This document shows, in pieces, positions 12,718 through 23,635 of a DNA stretch of 64,000 nucleotides. The stretch is from Adineta steineri (taxonomy: Eukaryota; Rotifera; Eurotatoria; Adinetida; Adinetidae). Below the pieces are notes generated by a model. The model was not told the DNA's origin and made no database searches. It was given only the letters and a program-made list of their open reading frames with translations. Location: positions 62,001 to 126,000 of the forward strand of contig CAJNOI010000129.1 of NCBI GenBank assembly GCA_905250115.1, read 5' to 3'. The stretch's first letter is position 1, and every line of letters begins with the position of its first letter. The position numbers and the translations under genes are program-made.

Positions 12718-14270
12718 ACGAATAAAGCATTAACAAACAAAGTGTTTTTTCTTCATTATCACAAGGCCCTTTTCTAATTCAATCGATCGAGTGAAGACAA
12801 GAACATTTTTTTTGTTCCCTAAATGATTTTATTTTAAAAAACTAGCTATTCATACCCATTCTATCCAGGCACATACAAGTGACAGAGAAAGAGAGAGAGA
12901 TAAACAAAGGAAATAAGGAGAAGAAAGAGAATGATCTAAATGCATCCCTTATACTTTTTGCGACAGTGCATGAAAACAAAGAAGATGATGTAATTCATCT
13001 GCTTCTTTCTAACCTGCGCAAAAGGTAAAGAAAAGGATAGAGCAAATTAAGAAAGAGAAAGAATAATACGAATGTTGTTAAAGAGTACTCTCTAACATTG
13101 ATACATTAGATATTCAATCAGTTCATAGAAAAAGAACATAAGTCATAACTTAGCAACAGCAAACCTTGGCGCAAGATCTTTTAACGGTGACGGTTTTCTT
13201 TCTGATGACTTTGCAACATGGTTTGCAGCAGCACACCGTTTTAGTTACACAACATTTTGGACCACAGCAGCATGAACAACAGCAAGGATCACAGCAAGAG
13301 CAACAGCAAGGATCACAACAGCATGGGTCACAGCATGAACTACAGCATGAGCCGCAGCCACATCCACAGCCACAACCACATCCACAACCGCAACCACAAC
13401 CACAGCCTGGCATATTAATAGTAATAATGGAATGTAAAATACAACTAGAGTACGATGAGAACTGATTTGTGAAACTACAAGAATAGGTGTGCGTATATAT
13501 ATCGTGGCAAAGAAACGAAGAAAGTTGTTTTGAGGCAACAAAAACAAGTAACTACTGTTCTCACATGACAATATTTAATATGCACATGTCATAGAAAAAT
13601 ACATGAAGAAACATAAGTAACGCTTTGTTACTCTTCGTTGCAATACAATAAAACTATGAAATTCATGGTTATTATGAATGTCTTTCTTTTGATTTTTTTG
13701 ACAGTATAGAAAACATCTAAATTTAATTGGACATTTACCTTGTGACCACAACTCTGAAAGGGTAAATGTCATTTGATACACCTTTTTCGATAAAAAATAT
13801 TGATTCTCACGTTCCAGTATACATACACACTATAATATCATCATATTAAGTGAATATCATAAAACAACACAATAAAGAGTATTGAGAAAAATATATAGTA
13901 TATGAATATAATTACAATAACAACAATATTGATGTCATGTGTGAGTTGTCTATGAATGAATGTTTCGATGATGCAAAGATGAATCAAATTGAATACAATG
14001 ATCATATTGTGGAAGTTAAAAATAGTCTTTTCATATGGAATCATCTGTTTAGCAACACTCCAGTCCAAGAATGATGTTCATCATTCATCTTTCACTACTC
14101 CTCTTCACAGATTATGATGACACATGTGTGTTTCCTTACTCATGGAAAGATTGATCAGATTTGTAAAAGAAGATGACATGAGTAGAATAATGTTGTAAAA
14201 AGAGACAAGTATTGTATTTTATAGATATAAGAATTAATCAAATCAACCGTCAATGTCAAGTTTAATGTAA
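12718..14270. repeat. Copy A of an inverted duplicated segment carrying a Cys-rich gene
   Basis: This stretch aligns in reverse orientation with 43750-45215 over both flanks and the gene. Shared landmarks include the sequence around GCATTTAGATCATTCTCTTT, the end TTTTAAAATAAAATnATTTAG, the ACAATACTTGTCTCTTT block, and the promoter-side block containing TATCAAATGACATTTACCCT. Spacer similarity extends at least 600 bp upstream of the start codon. The two copies are about 30 kb apart and point in opposite directions. Confidence 0.85.
13150..13413 (-). CDS. Small Cys-rich repeat protein, copy A
   Basis: A single-exon protein of 87 residues. The N-terminal half is Gly-Cys repeats, followed by [10 protein letters not shown] blocks. 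The tail is basic and conserved: [20 protein letters not shown]. About half of all residues are Cys. No signal peptide is evident. Composition recalls keratin-associated or metallothionein-like proteins, so metal binding or a disulphide-linked structure is possible, but neither is shown. The paralogue at 44600-44878 shares the start context, the Cys blocks and the tail but has a shorter Gly-Cys run. Strong conservation of both flanks suggests shared regulation. The complementary-strand Gln/His-rich frame is a shadow. Confidence 0.75.
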   Translation of the reverse strand: MPGCGCGCGCGCGCGCGCGCGSCCSSCCDPCCCDPCCCSCCDPCCCSCCCGPKCCVTKTVCCCKPCCKVIRKKTVTVKRSCAKVCCC

Positions 14271-14729
14271 ATGATCAGTGAATAGAATGAGAGATAGAAA
14301 GATTGAACAGTTAGCATTCTATGAGTTTGTTGTGCGACTAAACTTGATGTGATTCATGTTTCTTCTCTCTTTCTTCGTATCCCACTCTCTTTTCCAATTA
14401 TTTTAAACTGCAAATAGCAATTATCAATTATTTTTCTGAAATAAAAAATAATGCACAATTAGTGAAAGAATGGATTAATACTAATAATCTTGTGCAAGGA
14501 GAAAAAATATCATCGATCAAAATCCGCCTTCAATTCAACTTGTTTCAGACTGACAACACAAGTACAAAAGAACATAATATAAATCAATTATTAATTAGAC
14601 TTCACCAAATAGGAACAATACTAAACAAAATAAAAACTAACATAACATAATTCTTCACGAAATGTCTTTGATGTTAATGAATAAATATTAATTTCAATCA
14701 AATATCTTAATTGACAAAGAAAAAAGAAG
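14271..14729. other. Spacer without recognised gene
   Basis: A+T-rich. One 62-codon open frame (14462-14650) has no recognisable features and no typical start context, so it is not called. Confidence 0.4.
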
Positions 14730-15135
14730 ACTAACTACTCCACTGATCTATTGCAAAAGAGTAGAAAGATTATAAACATAATTTTCAATAAAAATTCCAG
14801 ATGAAGATTTTTGAATATAGTGTGTAATACCACTATAACATAAATAAGATGTAACAGATAATGTTAATATAACGATGATGTTGCAAATTTCGAACTGTTA
14901 ACAAACCAAATATTGTCATTAGTAAAGGCACTGAAAGATCATTCATTAATACCGAATAAAAACTAAGAAATGTTGAACAAGTACGAATCAATCCACTCGA
15001 GGATATTTGAACGTCATAAAATATAAAAAGATGAACACATATTACCTCGTATAATACTAGTATCAGCCCTCCTACTCTTTCGAGAGTCTCCCTTCGTGTC
15101 GAAGAACCAGAAGATATCGTTCAAGATTTTCTTTT
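14730..15135 (-). pseudogene. GPCR pseudogene (TM3 end to TM5, plus remnant of TM7)
   Basis: Minus-strand translation in shifted frames recovers a rhodopsin-like receptor. First comes the end of TM3 with a DRY-type motif and following loop (LERYLLVLRHEGRLSKE, about 15072-15129). Then, in the next frame, come TM4, a loop with Cys, TM5 and the start of loop 3, ending MTIFGLLTVRNLQHHR near 14880. A further frame carries SYLCYSGITHYIQ, which may be TM7. TM6 and the first two helices are missing. The layout matches the intact receptor at 16154-17190. At least two frame changes and internal loss mark it as dead. Confidence 0.65.
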
Positions 15136-16153
15136 CTTATTTTATTATTCTCGATTTCATATGTTAGTATGTTGCACTTTAAAAGAATAATATTGATTTT
15201 TTTGCTTTCAATTTCAACTCAACAAATTCTTCATGAGGTGGGTAGGAAAGATCGAGAATCTCAGGAAAATAATTGAAACTTCAGATGAACAAGATATACG
15301 GAAAAAAACTTTTTGGTTTTTTTTTCATTTCAATAGCATATTACAAAGCGACAAAGGAAACATTTGCATTTTATCTTTTTCTCATCCAACGAACATTGTA
15401 TCCTTTCATTTGACATGCCTACAAACTGTTCTATATTTTATCATCATAAGCATTTAGAATTAACATTCTATATTTAATATGCTCAATTCTCCTAATAAGA
15501 ACATTTTTTTACATATCTAATTACAGAAATGTTCCTTAACCAATTCTATATTGACTTTCAGAAGTTCACAACTAATGAAAGGTTTCTTTTTACAACAGGG
15601 TGGGTTTGGGTGTGGAATGAATATAATACTATACCTACATGCACAAGCCTTGTCTGATTAAACAGATATCAGACTCGGACTCCCTGACTCGAAAAATCTT
15701 TTGATTAAGTTTTATAACGTATTATGGGATTTTCTTTTCACCTTGGATGTCTTTTTGACTCTGACAAGAACACAAGCGCATTCATTTCATATGACTCTCT
15801 TTACAGGCGAGGGAATATGGCACTATATCAATAAAAAAAATAGATGATACATTTACAATATTTAATTAATAAGTATGTTGTGATAGAAATAAATTTCATT
15901 GAGGCGTATAACATGCAAATATATTCTTTTCTTTCATTTTTTAAAAGATTTTCTTTTCGCTGGAAATGATAAACAGAATGAGTACTCATTCAAGTATATA
16001 CAGATAACTGGTTGTGCGTGCTAAAGATATCGTCGTTGCTTGATAATATCATGAAATACATTATAATTATAATTATATATATAAATATATACAAAAGTTC
16101 TAAGTTCATTTTATTAAAAATTGACATCGAGAACAGTAGAAGCAAACAAAAAC
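15136..16153. other. Spacer upstream of GPCR
   Basis: No gene supported. A short G-rich telomere-like island (GGGTGGGTTTGGGTGTGG) occurs at 15598-15615. Open frames of 60-74 codons here look random. Confidence 0.4.
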
Positions 16154-17190
16154 ATGTCATCATCAATTATTTCATTACTTACTTTAGCTGGTAAACAAAT
16201 AACTCTTTATTTGGGCACATTTACTCTTGTTGTTGGTGTTATTGGTGGATTACTCAATATCATTGTTTTTCTTAGTCTGAAAACTTTTCGAGAAAGTTCT
16301 TCAGCATTCTATTTAACTATTATGTCCATTGTCAATATAGGTCAACTGCTCACAGGTTTACTTTCTCGAATTATGAATAGTGGTTTTGGTATTGATTGGA
16401 CATTAGCATCTTTATTTTATTGCAAATTTCGATTGTACTGCTTTAATATATGTGCATCAATATCAATGACTTGTATTTGTTTGGCAATCATTGATCAATA
16501 TTTAGCCACTTCTTCTCGTGCACAATGGCGACAATGGTGTAGCATGAAAATAGCTCGTCGTTTGGTATTTATATTTGTTCTCATTTGGATTATTCATAAT
16601 ATTCCTTATCTAATCTATTTTGATCATGTAATATCAATAACGACAGGTCAAGTTACATGTACAAACACAAATAATATTTTTCAACAATATACAATCTATG
16701 GTACTACTCTAATTATTGGAAAACTTCTTCCAATCTCTATTACATTTGTATTTGGACTTTTGGCTTATCATAATGTACAACAATTAGGTTATCGGACAGC
16801 ACCTTTGGTTCGTCGTGAATTAGACAAACAGTTGACAGTAATGATTTTAGTCCTCATTGTTTTTGCTTTCTTTACTAATATACCGAATACTATTGCATAC
16901 ATTCTATCAGCAATGCCAGGACTTACTCAAGATCCTGTTGTATCAGCACAAATACAATTTGCCAATCTTGTGACCACATATCTTGTTTATATATATTTTG
17001 CAGTGAGTGTGTTGAAATCAAATATATAGAATGTGAAGAATTCTTTTTCTATTTTTAGAGTCCATTTTATATATATGTATGTGTATCTAATCGGTTTCGT
17101 CGACAATTGATATATGTATCATTCGAGATATATTTCAATCGATGGAAACCAAGAAGAATGGCAATCAATCAAGTTATGCCACAAACTTGA
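16154..17190 (+). CDS. Rhodopsin-like GPCR (bdelloid-type)
   Basis: Two exons, 16154-17002 and 17059-17190, joined in phase 0 across a 56-bp intron. The product is 326 residues with seven hydrophobic segments. TM1-TM2 include GVIGGLLNIIVFLSL and a short loop; TM3 ends in IDQY in place of DRY; ECL2 carries a Cys (GQVTCTNT) able to pair with the Cys at the top of TM3 (FYCKF); TM6 follows the DKQLTVMIL loop. The second exon supplies TM7 (ASPFYIYVCVS) and helix 8 (NRFRRQL). The inner ATG at 16154 is preferred to 16121 because MSSSIISLLTLA is a common start in this receptor type and the upstream frame is A-rich. The ligand is unknown; peptide receptors are the nearest general class. Confidence 0.8.
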
Positions 17191-19495
17191 ATAGTACAAG
17201 ATACCGATGCCTATTTATTTTAATGTTGTAATTGTAAAATGATTATTTTCATGTATTAATGTCAAAAACTAAACATCACACCATCTTATTCTTTTCTCCA
17301 GAATGTTTGTTGAATTATCAGATTCAAAAGAATTAGAAATAATCCATTCCATATTTTTTTTGTGAAGCATCGGTGTTTGATAATAAGAATATAAATTTAG
17401 TTTCTTCTAATTATTAACGAAGTATGAACTTGTTCTGCTTCAACTTTTTCAATCACTAATATCTATTGCATGATAAAAAAAAGACTAACTAGAAGCGACT
17501 ACAACATAATACCATCAAACTAAATATATCAACAACATCTTATTGTTGTTTTTGAAGAACAAATAAGATGTATATTTGTTTTGTTACTATCTTGCATTGA
17601 CTCATGAATGAATTATTTTATTTATTTTTTTCAACGCCAGTTTCTAACACTTATGAAATGAATTCAATGGCTAAAATATTGATCATTTATTTGCAAAATA
17701 TATATACAATTTTACAATTAACTGAAGATGTGGGTGGGTGGGTGCTGGTCTGAGTTTGGATATGAGGATATTTTGATCACCGACACCTACACCCAACATA
17801 AATAATCTTCTTTTTTGCTGTACGAAAAATAAAAGATGTTTAAAACCAGCATGCTGTGTATACAACTTTGAAGTTTTAAATATTTTGCTTATCTTCACTC
17901 TTACATGAATTCACAAGTGACAAATGCTTGTTTTTCTTGGAATATAATTAATTGATTTAAGACAGGATGCTGATAGAAAATTAGAAAAAAATTGTATTTA
18001 ATAAAGTGCCTTTTTTTTCTTTTGCAAATTCATTAAACAATAGTTATTTCTTTCTTACGAATAACAAAAGACATCACTCGATTTTGTTTTAGATGTAATA
18101 AAAACGATTGTCATATTGAATTCAAACATAGAAATACCAATTAAAAGCTATATAATACAAAATATTAATGAATATTATCCATCGATTATAATAAATACCA
18201 TGGTAAGAGCAATATTTCAAAACTTTGTAGCATTTTAAGTGTTTGTTGTTGAATAAATAAACTAATACTAAAAAATTTAATTTATAAAAATATAAGGAAA
18301 ATTTCGTAGTTGAAAAATACGAGTGAGCGGATACGAACGTCAAATCCATACTAAATTCACACCCACACCCTTAAGTTACATACAAAATTAAATCTTTCAC
18401 TCATGAATCCCTTCAGTCTTGTATATCATCTTATTAATGACATGCAAATAACAAAAGAAAAATCCATTAGCACTAGAAAGATTAATCAACAAGCCTTATT
18501 TCATTGCACCTAAATGAATTTATTTATTTTACACTTTCAGTCTACATATTACGTTTAATAGAATCTTTATCTGCATCCATTAATCCTTCAAAACCCGAAA
18601 ACACAATTTCTATAATATGTCTATTCATTAGAAAATAGTACAGAAATTAATTTAAATTTAGTTTTACACTTTTTTTTTCTTTTTAAATTGTTCTAATAAT
18701 TTATTCTTTACAATAAAATACTCGAAACTAGAATAAAACTTTTCTTATAATTTCAATTTATTTTTTTATAAGTTAACCATGGTAACTCTATCTGTTGCAT
18801 TTTAGTCTACATTAACTTTATTTTTCTATCATTTTTTCAAGAGTTCTTTTAAAAAACTTTACATCGCAACAGTAAGACAATGATGAAAGTAATGAATAAA
18901 GAATAATCAAAGAGAAGGAAAAAAAATTTTTGAATTGAATTCATGTGAAATGGACTATAAGGATTGTTATATATATCTCTGTATCATGTGTTCTTCAACG
19001 ATGAAAATGTGACGCCGTTTTCGATTAAAAAAAATCGCAGTTTATCATACTATGAATAATTGTTGATCAATAATTACAAGATCAAATGGCCTAGCTGAGA
19101 ATCTGATTGATCGAAGAAAAGTAAAAGCTACGATCACAGCGTCCACTGTGGTGCAATCATAATAAAAATAGTGACACGGAATATTTCTACCTGATAGATG
19201 ATAGTAAAATAAATATTACTGATGTTCCAGATATGCGATTGTTTGTATTAAAATATAATAGCTATTGAAAAAAGTATGAAGAAAAAACACTTGTATATAA
19301 AATGTTTTAATGTGTCTAATATAAATTACATCTCTGTTTTTTTTGTGTAACAAAAATAGAAAATATGCATTACTCTTCTCTTTAAACATATTCTCAAACC
19401 TTTTTTATCGAGTTAAGTTGGTATGATACATCTCTGCATTTTATAAGTTGATATAAGTACGAGAGAAATTTTTTATAATTGATTCATTTTACGAC
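17191..19495. other. Spacer with two telomere-like hairpin islands
   Basis: No gene supported. Islands lie at 17727-17797 (TGTGGGTGGGTGGGTG, spacer, CACCTACACCCAAC) and 18321-18375 (GAGTGAGCGG, spacer, CACACCCACACCCTTAAG). The remainder is A+T-rich. Confidence 0.5.
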
Positions 19496-20733
19496 ATGTT
19501 CTCCACGATAATAATTATTTTTCTTGTTTCCCATACAATATTATCAACGACAACGCCTGTTACAGTATACAATAATGCCTATTTTTATCCAACTGATACA
19601 CACTATTTACTGAGTAATCTCTCGTCAATAAGTTCCGTAAACGACTGTCTTTGCCAATGCTATAATAATACGATTTGTTTCACGGCTAATTACTTCGGTA
19701 CTACTCATCAATGTATACTATACTTTGCACAATTAAATCAGGGACAATTACGAGTGGCAACGGCTGCTATTGATGCAAGTGTTTACTCTGTCGAAAACAA
19801 TACAAGTGAGTAAGAAATACATTTGATATATTTCAACTGATTTACAACAGATCTTTTCCTTGCAGTAATAATCAGACAAATTCTTTAATATAAAATTTCC
19901 TTTTTATTTAACAGTATGGAAATAATTGTGTAGGTTTTTCTTATAACATAAGTGAAGTATATTGAGAGAAAGTATTTTGAAATATAAATTTATACTTATT
20001 AGATAGAATTCCTATTAGTGATTATTCTCTTCTTAGACTTTTTATTTTTGTTTTTCAACCATTGATTTATCATTCTCTAAATAAATTATTCGTGTTTATC
20101 CTTCAGTTAAATGAAATTTAACTTTTTTTCATTTATAATATATTTATAAAAAACGTTGAATTTTCTTTGATCATACTAGCCGTGTCATTTTTTAAACGAA
20201 CAAATGAAACTGTATATAATATATGGAATACAACTGCAGGTAGTAGTAGTATATATGCAGTGTCTGGCTATTATTCTGGTAACTATTATCCAAGTGGATC
20301 AGCACAAATCGCATTTGATGGGAATCTTAGTACGAGAGCTTGTAGTTATGGAGCATGCAATTCCAGTTTTGGAGCACTGGCATGCGGAACACAAGCTGGT
20401 TTCTATCTAACAATGAATGGTGGGCCAAAAGTTCTTGTAGCATTCTATATGAGTACAAGCTTTGAGCCAACGAGTCGAGCGCGTGATCCTATGACGATTA
20501 CTATTGAGGGCAGCAATTTAAATGGATCGACTCTTATACTTGGCTCCAGCTGGACTTTAATATACAATGGTTCTGCAGGATTCATAATAAATCCTGGACG
20601 AGCAGCTTGGGGTACATTGCAATTGATTCCAAATCCTTTAATTGCGTTCGCAAGCTATCGTCTGCTTGTCACTTCAAAACAAGGGTCTGACACTTGTTCA
20701 TCATATGGTGAAGTTTTATTCGCTTTACGCTGA
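19496..20733 (+). CDS. Secreted PAN/apple-like plus discoidin-like protein
   Basis: Two exons, 19496-19805 and 20180-20733, joined in phase 1 across a 374-bp intron. The product starts with a signal peptide (MFSTIIIIFLVSHTIL). The N-terminal part has the Cys spacing of a PAN/apple-like module (VNDCLCQCYNNTICFTANYF, then QCILY). The C-terminal part has galactose-binding/discoidin-like features: IAFDGNLSTRACSYG, a beta-rich core, and a Cys near the end (GSDTCSSYGEVLF). Several Asn-X-Ser/Thr sites fit an extracellular protein. Both domain names are inferences from pattern. The function may be carbohydrate or matrix binding. Confidence 0.7.
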
Positions 20734-21472
20734 TAGCAATACAATTTTCTGTATCTTGATATGTTCAAAATAAATTCTGGAAAAATATTACTTAATCCTT
20801 TTGAAACGATTGATTTTTCCTAGAAAACAACTTTAAAGCGTTCATGTTCATGTGTATTCATCCTCGGTACATACATAAGTAAATCTTTTCAATATGTCTA
20901 GATATTTCTTTTTCTTTTTTATTGTTTGTATCATTGTATAAACAGTTTTTTTTCAATATCGAAATAAATAATTATTCACATCTATCTTCTTTTTCTTGTA
21001 TGTATTACGTAGCTAGAACGAAGTTTGCTAATTGACATATCATCTGAATCAATGGGCACAGAAAACGACGTAAACTTACTGAATGATATCAATTCTTTGG
21101 ATGATGATTTTGCAAGAATAAAATTCTGAAGCTTCGAGAAAGTTACTAATACTAACTTCTGTTTCAGAAGATAATATAATTCAGTCTTTTAATCGCTATC
21201 AACATTTCATTACTGACGAAAATTATAAGCGTCATGTTTTGTGAAGCTAAATGATATATAGAACAACGCTTAGCAATATAAATGCTAAGCAGGCGAGGTT
21301 GTGAATGATTCACTTAGCATGTTCACTCACACCTCTATAGAGAATAGACTCAACATAATTCAGTATTATTTTTGTTTAGAATAAATTAGAAAAATTTTTA
21401 AGCATATACTCTTCCCAAGCATGAAAATAAGTGTTTTTTTAAAATTTATTCAATTCAGTTGCTGCCATCTTG
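20734..21472. other. Spacer
   Basis: No firm gene. A short acidic coding-like stretch occurs at about 21031-21129 (reads SESMGTENDVNLLNDINSL) without start or splice support. A small hairpin GCTTAGCAATATAAATGCTAAGC lies near 21267-21289, next to a weak telomere-like inverted pair (21291-21345). Confidence 0.35.
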
Positions 21473-22049
21473 CTATGTACTTGACGATAAAGGCATCAAA
21501 ACTGCATCGATGATATGAATGATACCGTTGCTAGCCAAAATTTCAGCTGCAATAACTGTAGCATTATTGATTTTGACTTGATTACCCTGTTTCGTTATTG
21601 TAATAAAACCGCCTGCTAGTGTTTCTAAGCGTGTTGATAGATTCATTCCCATTAGGTTGGCCGATGTTAAGACTCTGTCACCGATGGCATGATATAAGAG
21701 AATTGCAGCGAGTTCATTCTTATTCTGAGGATCTGACAGATGTTGAACAATTTCGGGCGATACTTTAGAAAAAGCTGTATCAGTTGGAGCAAATACAGTA
21801 AGTGAACCAGCTTGCTGACTTGATTCATCTAGGCCAGCAGCTTTTAACGCCGTTGCTAAAGTTGTTAGTCGATCATCTGTACTTATGATTTGCCAAATAT
21901 TGGGATGTTGACCTATACACCATAAAATAAAAAATTATTAAATCATAATCCATCAAATATAAATATGAAAAGAAAATGATATTACCTAGGACAGTAACTG
22001 TGAAATGTAGAAGAGTTACGAATAGAATCAATATCGTTTTTGAGTTCAT
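21473..22049 (-). CDS. Secreted fasciclin (FAS1) domain protein
   Basis: Two exons, 22049-21986 and 21912-21473, joined in phase 1. Exon 1 encodes a signal peptide (MNSKTILILFVTLLHF). The rest is a single FAS1 domain: LTTLATALKAAGLD, the H1-type block AGSLTVFAPTDTAFSK, LLYHAI, then the H2-type end AEILASNGIIHIIDAVLMP. Total length is about 167 residues, right for one domain with a signal peptide. FAS1 proteins mediate cell or matrix adhesion. The gene is easy to miss because its main exon lacks a start codon. Single-domain secreted FAS1 proteins also occur in bacteria, so the origin is open. Confidence 0.88.
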
Positions 22050-22482
22050 TATTTGCTGATTTGATGTGACTGCTTTTAATATGATAAATAGAAATTGATA
22101 TTTGAATACATTAACTACGCACTAACATATATGCAAATAGAAAGAAACATTTATCAGTTAGCCGTATATACATTTTCTTTTGACATTAATCCTACGATAG
22201 CTTCTAAGGATTAAACTATATAAAGAGCAAAATATCAAGCAAATATTTGCGACACAATAGACAAAAAACTAGATCAAAGTGTGAGTGTGCTTGATGAGCT
22301 CAATTGCAATATAGGTTAAAAATTGTTTGACAATCTGTACTCGATAGTCCAATTGATCGTTTCAGTAAATGGAATATACTATATTGTTTGAGAATGAATT
22401 TCTTCTTGCACCATCGTGTACATAAAAGAAATGTTAGACAAGAAAATACGTACGAGTAAACATCTGAATCCTTCTGATTTGT
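22050..22482. other. Spacer upstream of the fasciclin gene
   Basis: Nothing coding recognised. It likely contains the promoter of the leftward fasciclin gene. A short GTGTGAGTGTG island is at 22279. Confidence 0.35.
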
Positions 22483-22490
22483 ACGTAAAT

Positions 22491-23142
22491 CAGAGATGTC
22501 CATCGCGGTTGACAATCTACCGCTGCCGCGCCGATATTATAAAAAACGCTAACGCGACTATAGTAAAAAGAAGCATGCCGTGCCGCTGCCGCACCGCGCC
22601 CAGACAGACAAAACTCAAAAAGAACGGAGAAATGCGGCGTACAAATTTTGAAATTTTAACGAATATAAAAACGGGAAAAGCGCACATTTTTACGATTTTT
22701 ATCTCCGTTAGCTTTGTCTACTGTGATTAACGCGCCGATAATCTGTGCTTGAAACGTTAAAACTCACAAAATAACGTGTAAAACCACGTTGAATTCCGCG
22801 TTTCAACGAGTAACTACGGAGTAGATTTTAACGCAGTAGAACGCTTTCCAAAAAATTGCGTAGAAACGCGTTTTTACGCGTTTTTTTTTAGAAGCCTTGT
22901 CTGTCTGGGCGATAAGACTTTCAAAAATCTTCCGATTCTCAACGCTGATAGTGGTTTAAACGAGAGCTGTTACTGCTAATCGATGAGATTCGTCTAGTTT
23001 TACAATGCAGAATATGTCAATGTCGAGATTATGTGTAAATTTCGTGATTTTTTAAAACTGTTTCCTGAAAAAACTGCCGCTACCGCACCGCTGCCGCGAC
23101 AGTATGAGAAAAGCTGCTGCCGCACCGCCATGGACATCTCTG
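22491..23142. mobile_element. hAT-type MITE with 8-bp target duplication
   Basis: The element is bounded by inverted ends CAGAGATGTCCATCGCGGT (22491) and its near-perfect complement ending at 23142. It is flanked on both sides by the identical octamer ACGTAAAT (22483-22490 and 23143-23150). The 8-bp duplication and CAGAG start fit the hAT superfamily. Sub-terminal regions are rich in GCCGC/CCGCTGCCGC motifs and much richer in G+C than the surroundings. It has no transposase, so it is non-autonomous. The exact target duplication suggests a fairly recent insertion. Confidence 0.9.
22597..22913. mobile_element. Second element nested in the hAT-type MITE
   Basis: Within the MITE, CGCCCAGACAGACAA at about 22597 is matched by its exact complement TTGTCTGTCTGGGCG ending near 22913. 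This encloses about 300 bp rich in ACGCGTTTTTACGCG-like palindromes. The host repeat (CCGC-rich ends) continues on either side, as expected for a nested insertion. No clear target duplication beyond CG is seen, so a secondary inverted repeat belonging to the host element is the alternative. Confidence 0.6.
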
Positions 23143-23150
23143 ACGTAAAT

Positions 23151-23635
23151 CAAAGTAAAACGACTCGTTCATTTTGGGGATTCTTTTAAATTTTGTTATC
23201 TGCACACTTTGTATCTACAGCGATCGTTATTTATTTTTGTTCTGTTCTGTCATATGACGTATATACATTACATGCGTCACTCAAAACATTCTACCATATT
23301 TTGATTTCTTTACAAGTATCCTCCTCTACACATTGTATTTTCTACGATTTATTTCAGTTGGTCGTCTATTATGACTTATTTTCTGATGGACTAAAATCGG
23401 ATTGGTTGCGTATCTGAATAACGTTTTCGTGATAATCAAGTTCATTCATACAAAAGAAAAAATATTTATTATATATAATCGTGAGTCATGATGCCGTATT
23501 TCATTTCTTTTTGCTTGCTTATAGATTGCGCAAGATTTTTATGATAAAAGAGCGAACGTAAAAGTGCGTCCTGTTGCAGTTCTGTATGTGTTTGGAATAT
23601 TTTATATCAATTCAGTATATTTAACACAAAGTATA
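23151..23635. other. Spacer and likely 5' region of the sirtuin gene
   Basis: No independent gene. An acceptor-like TGTTGCAG at 23571-23578 may end a 5' UTR intron of the downstream sirtuin. Confidence 0.35.

Noticed and set aside
13166-13571. Gln/His-rich and Val/Ala-rich frames over the Cys-rich gene
   Set aside because: Other-frame shadows of TGY-rich coding sequence; the Cys frame is conserved in the paralogue at 44600-44878.
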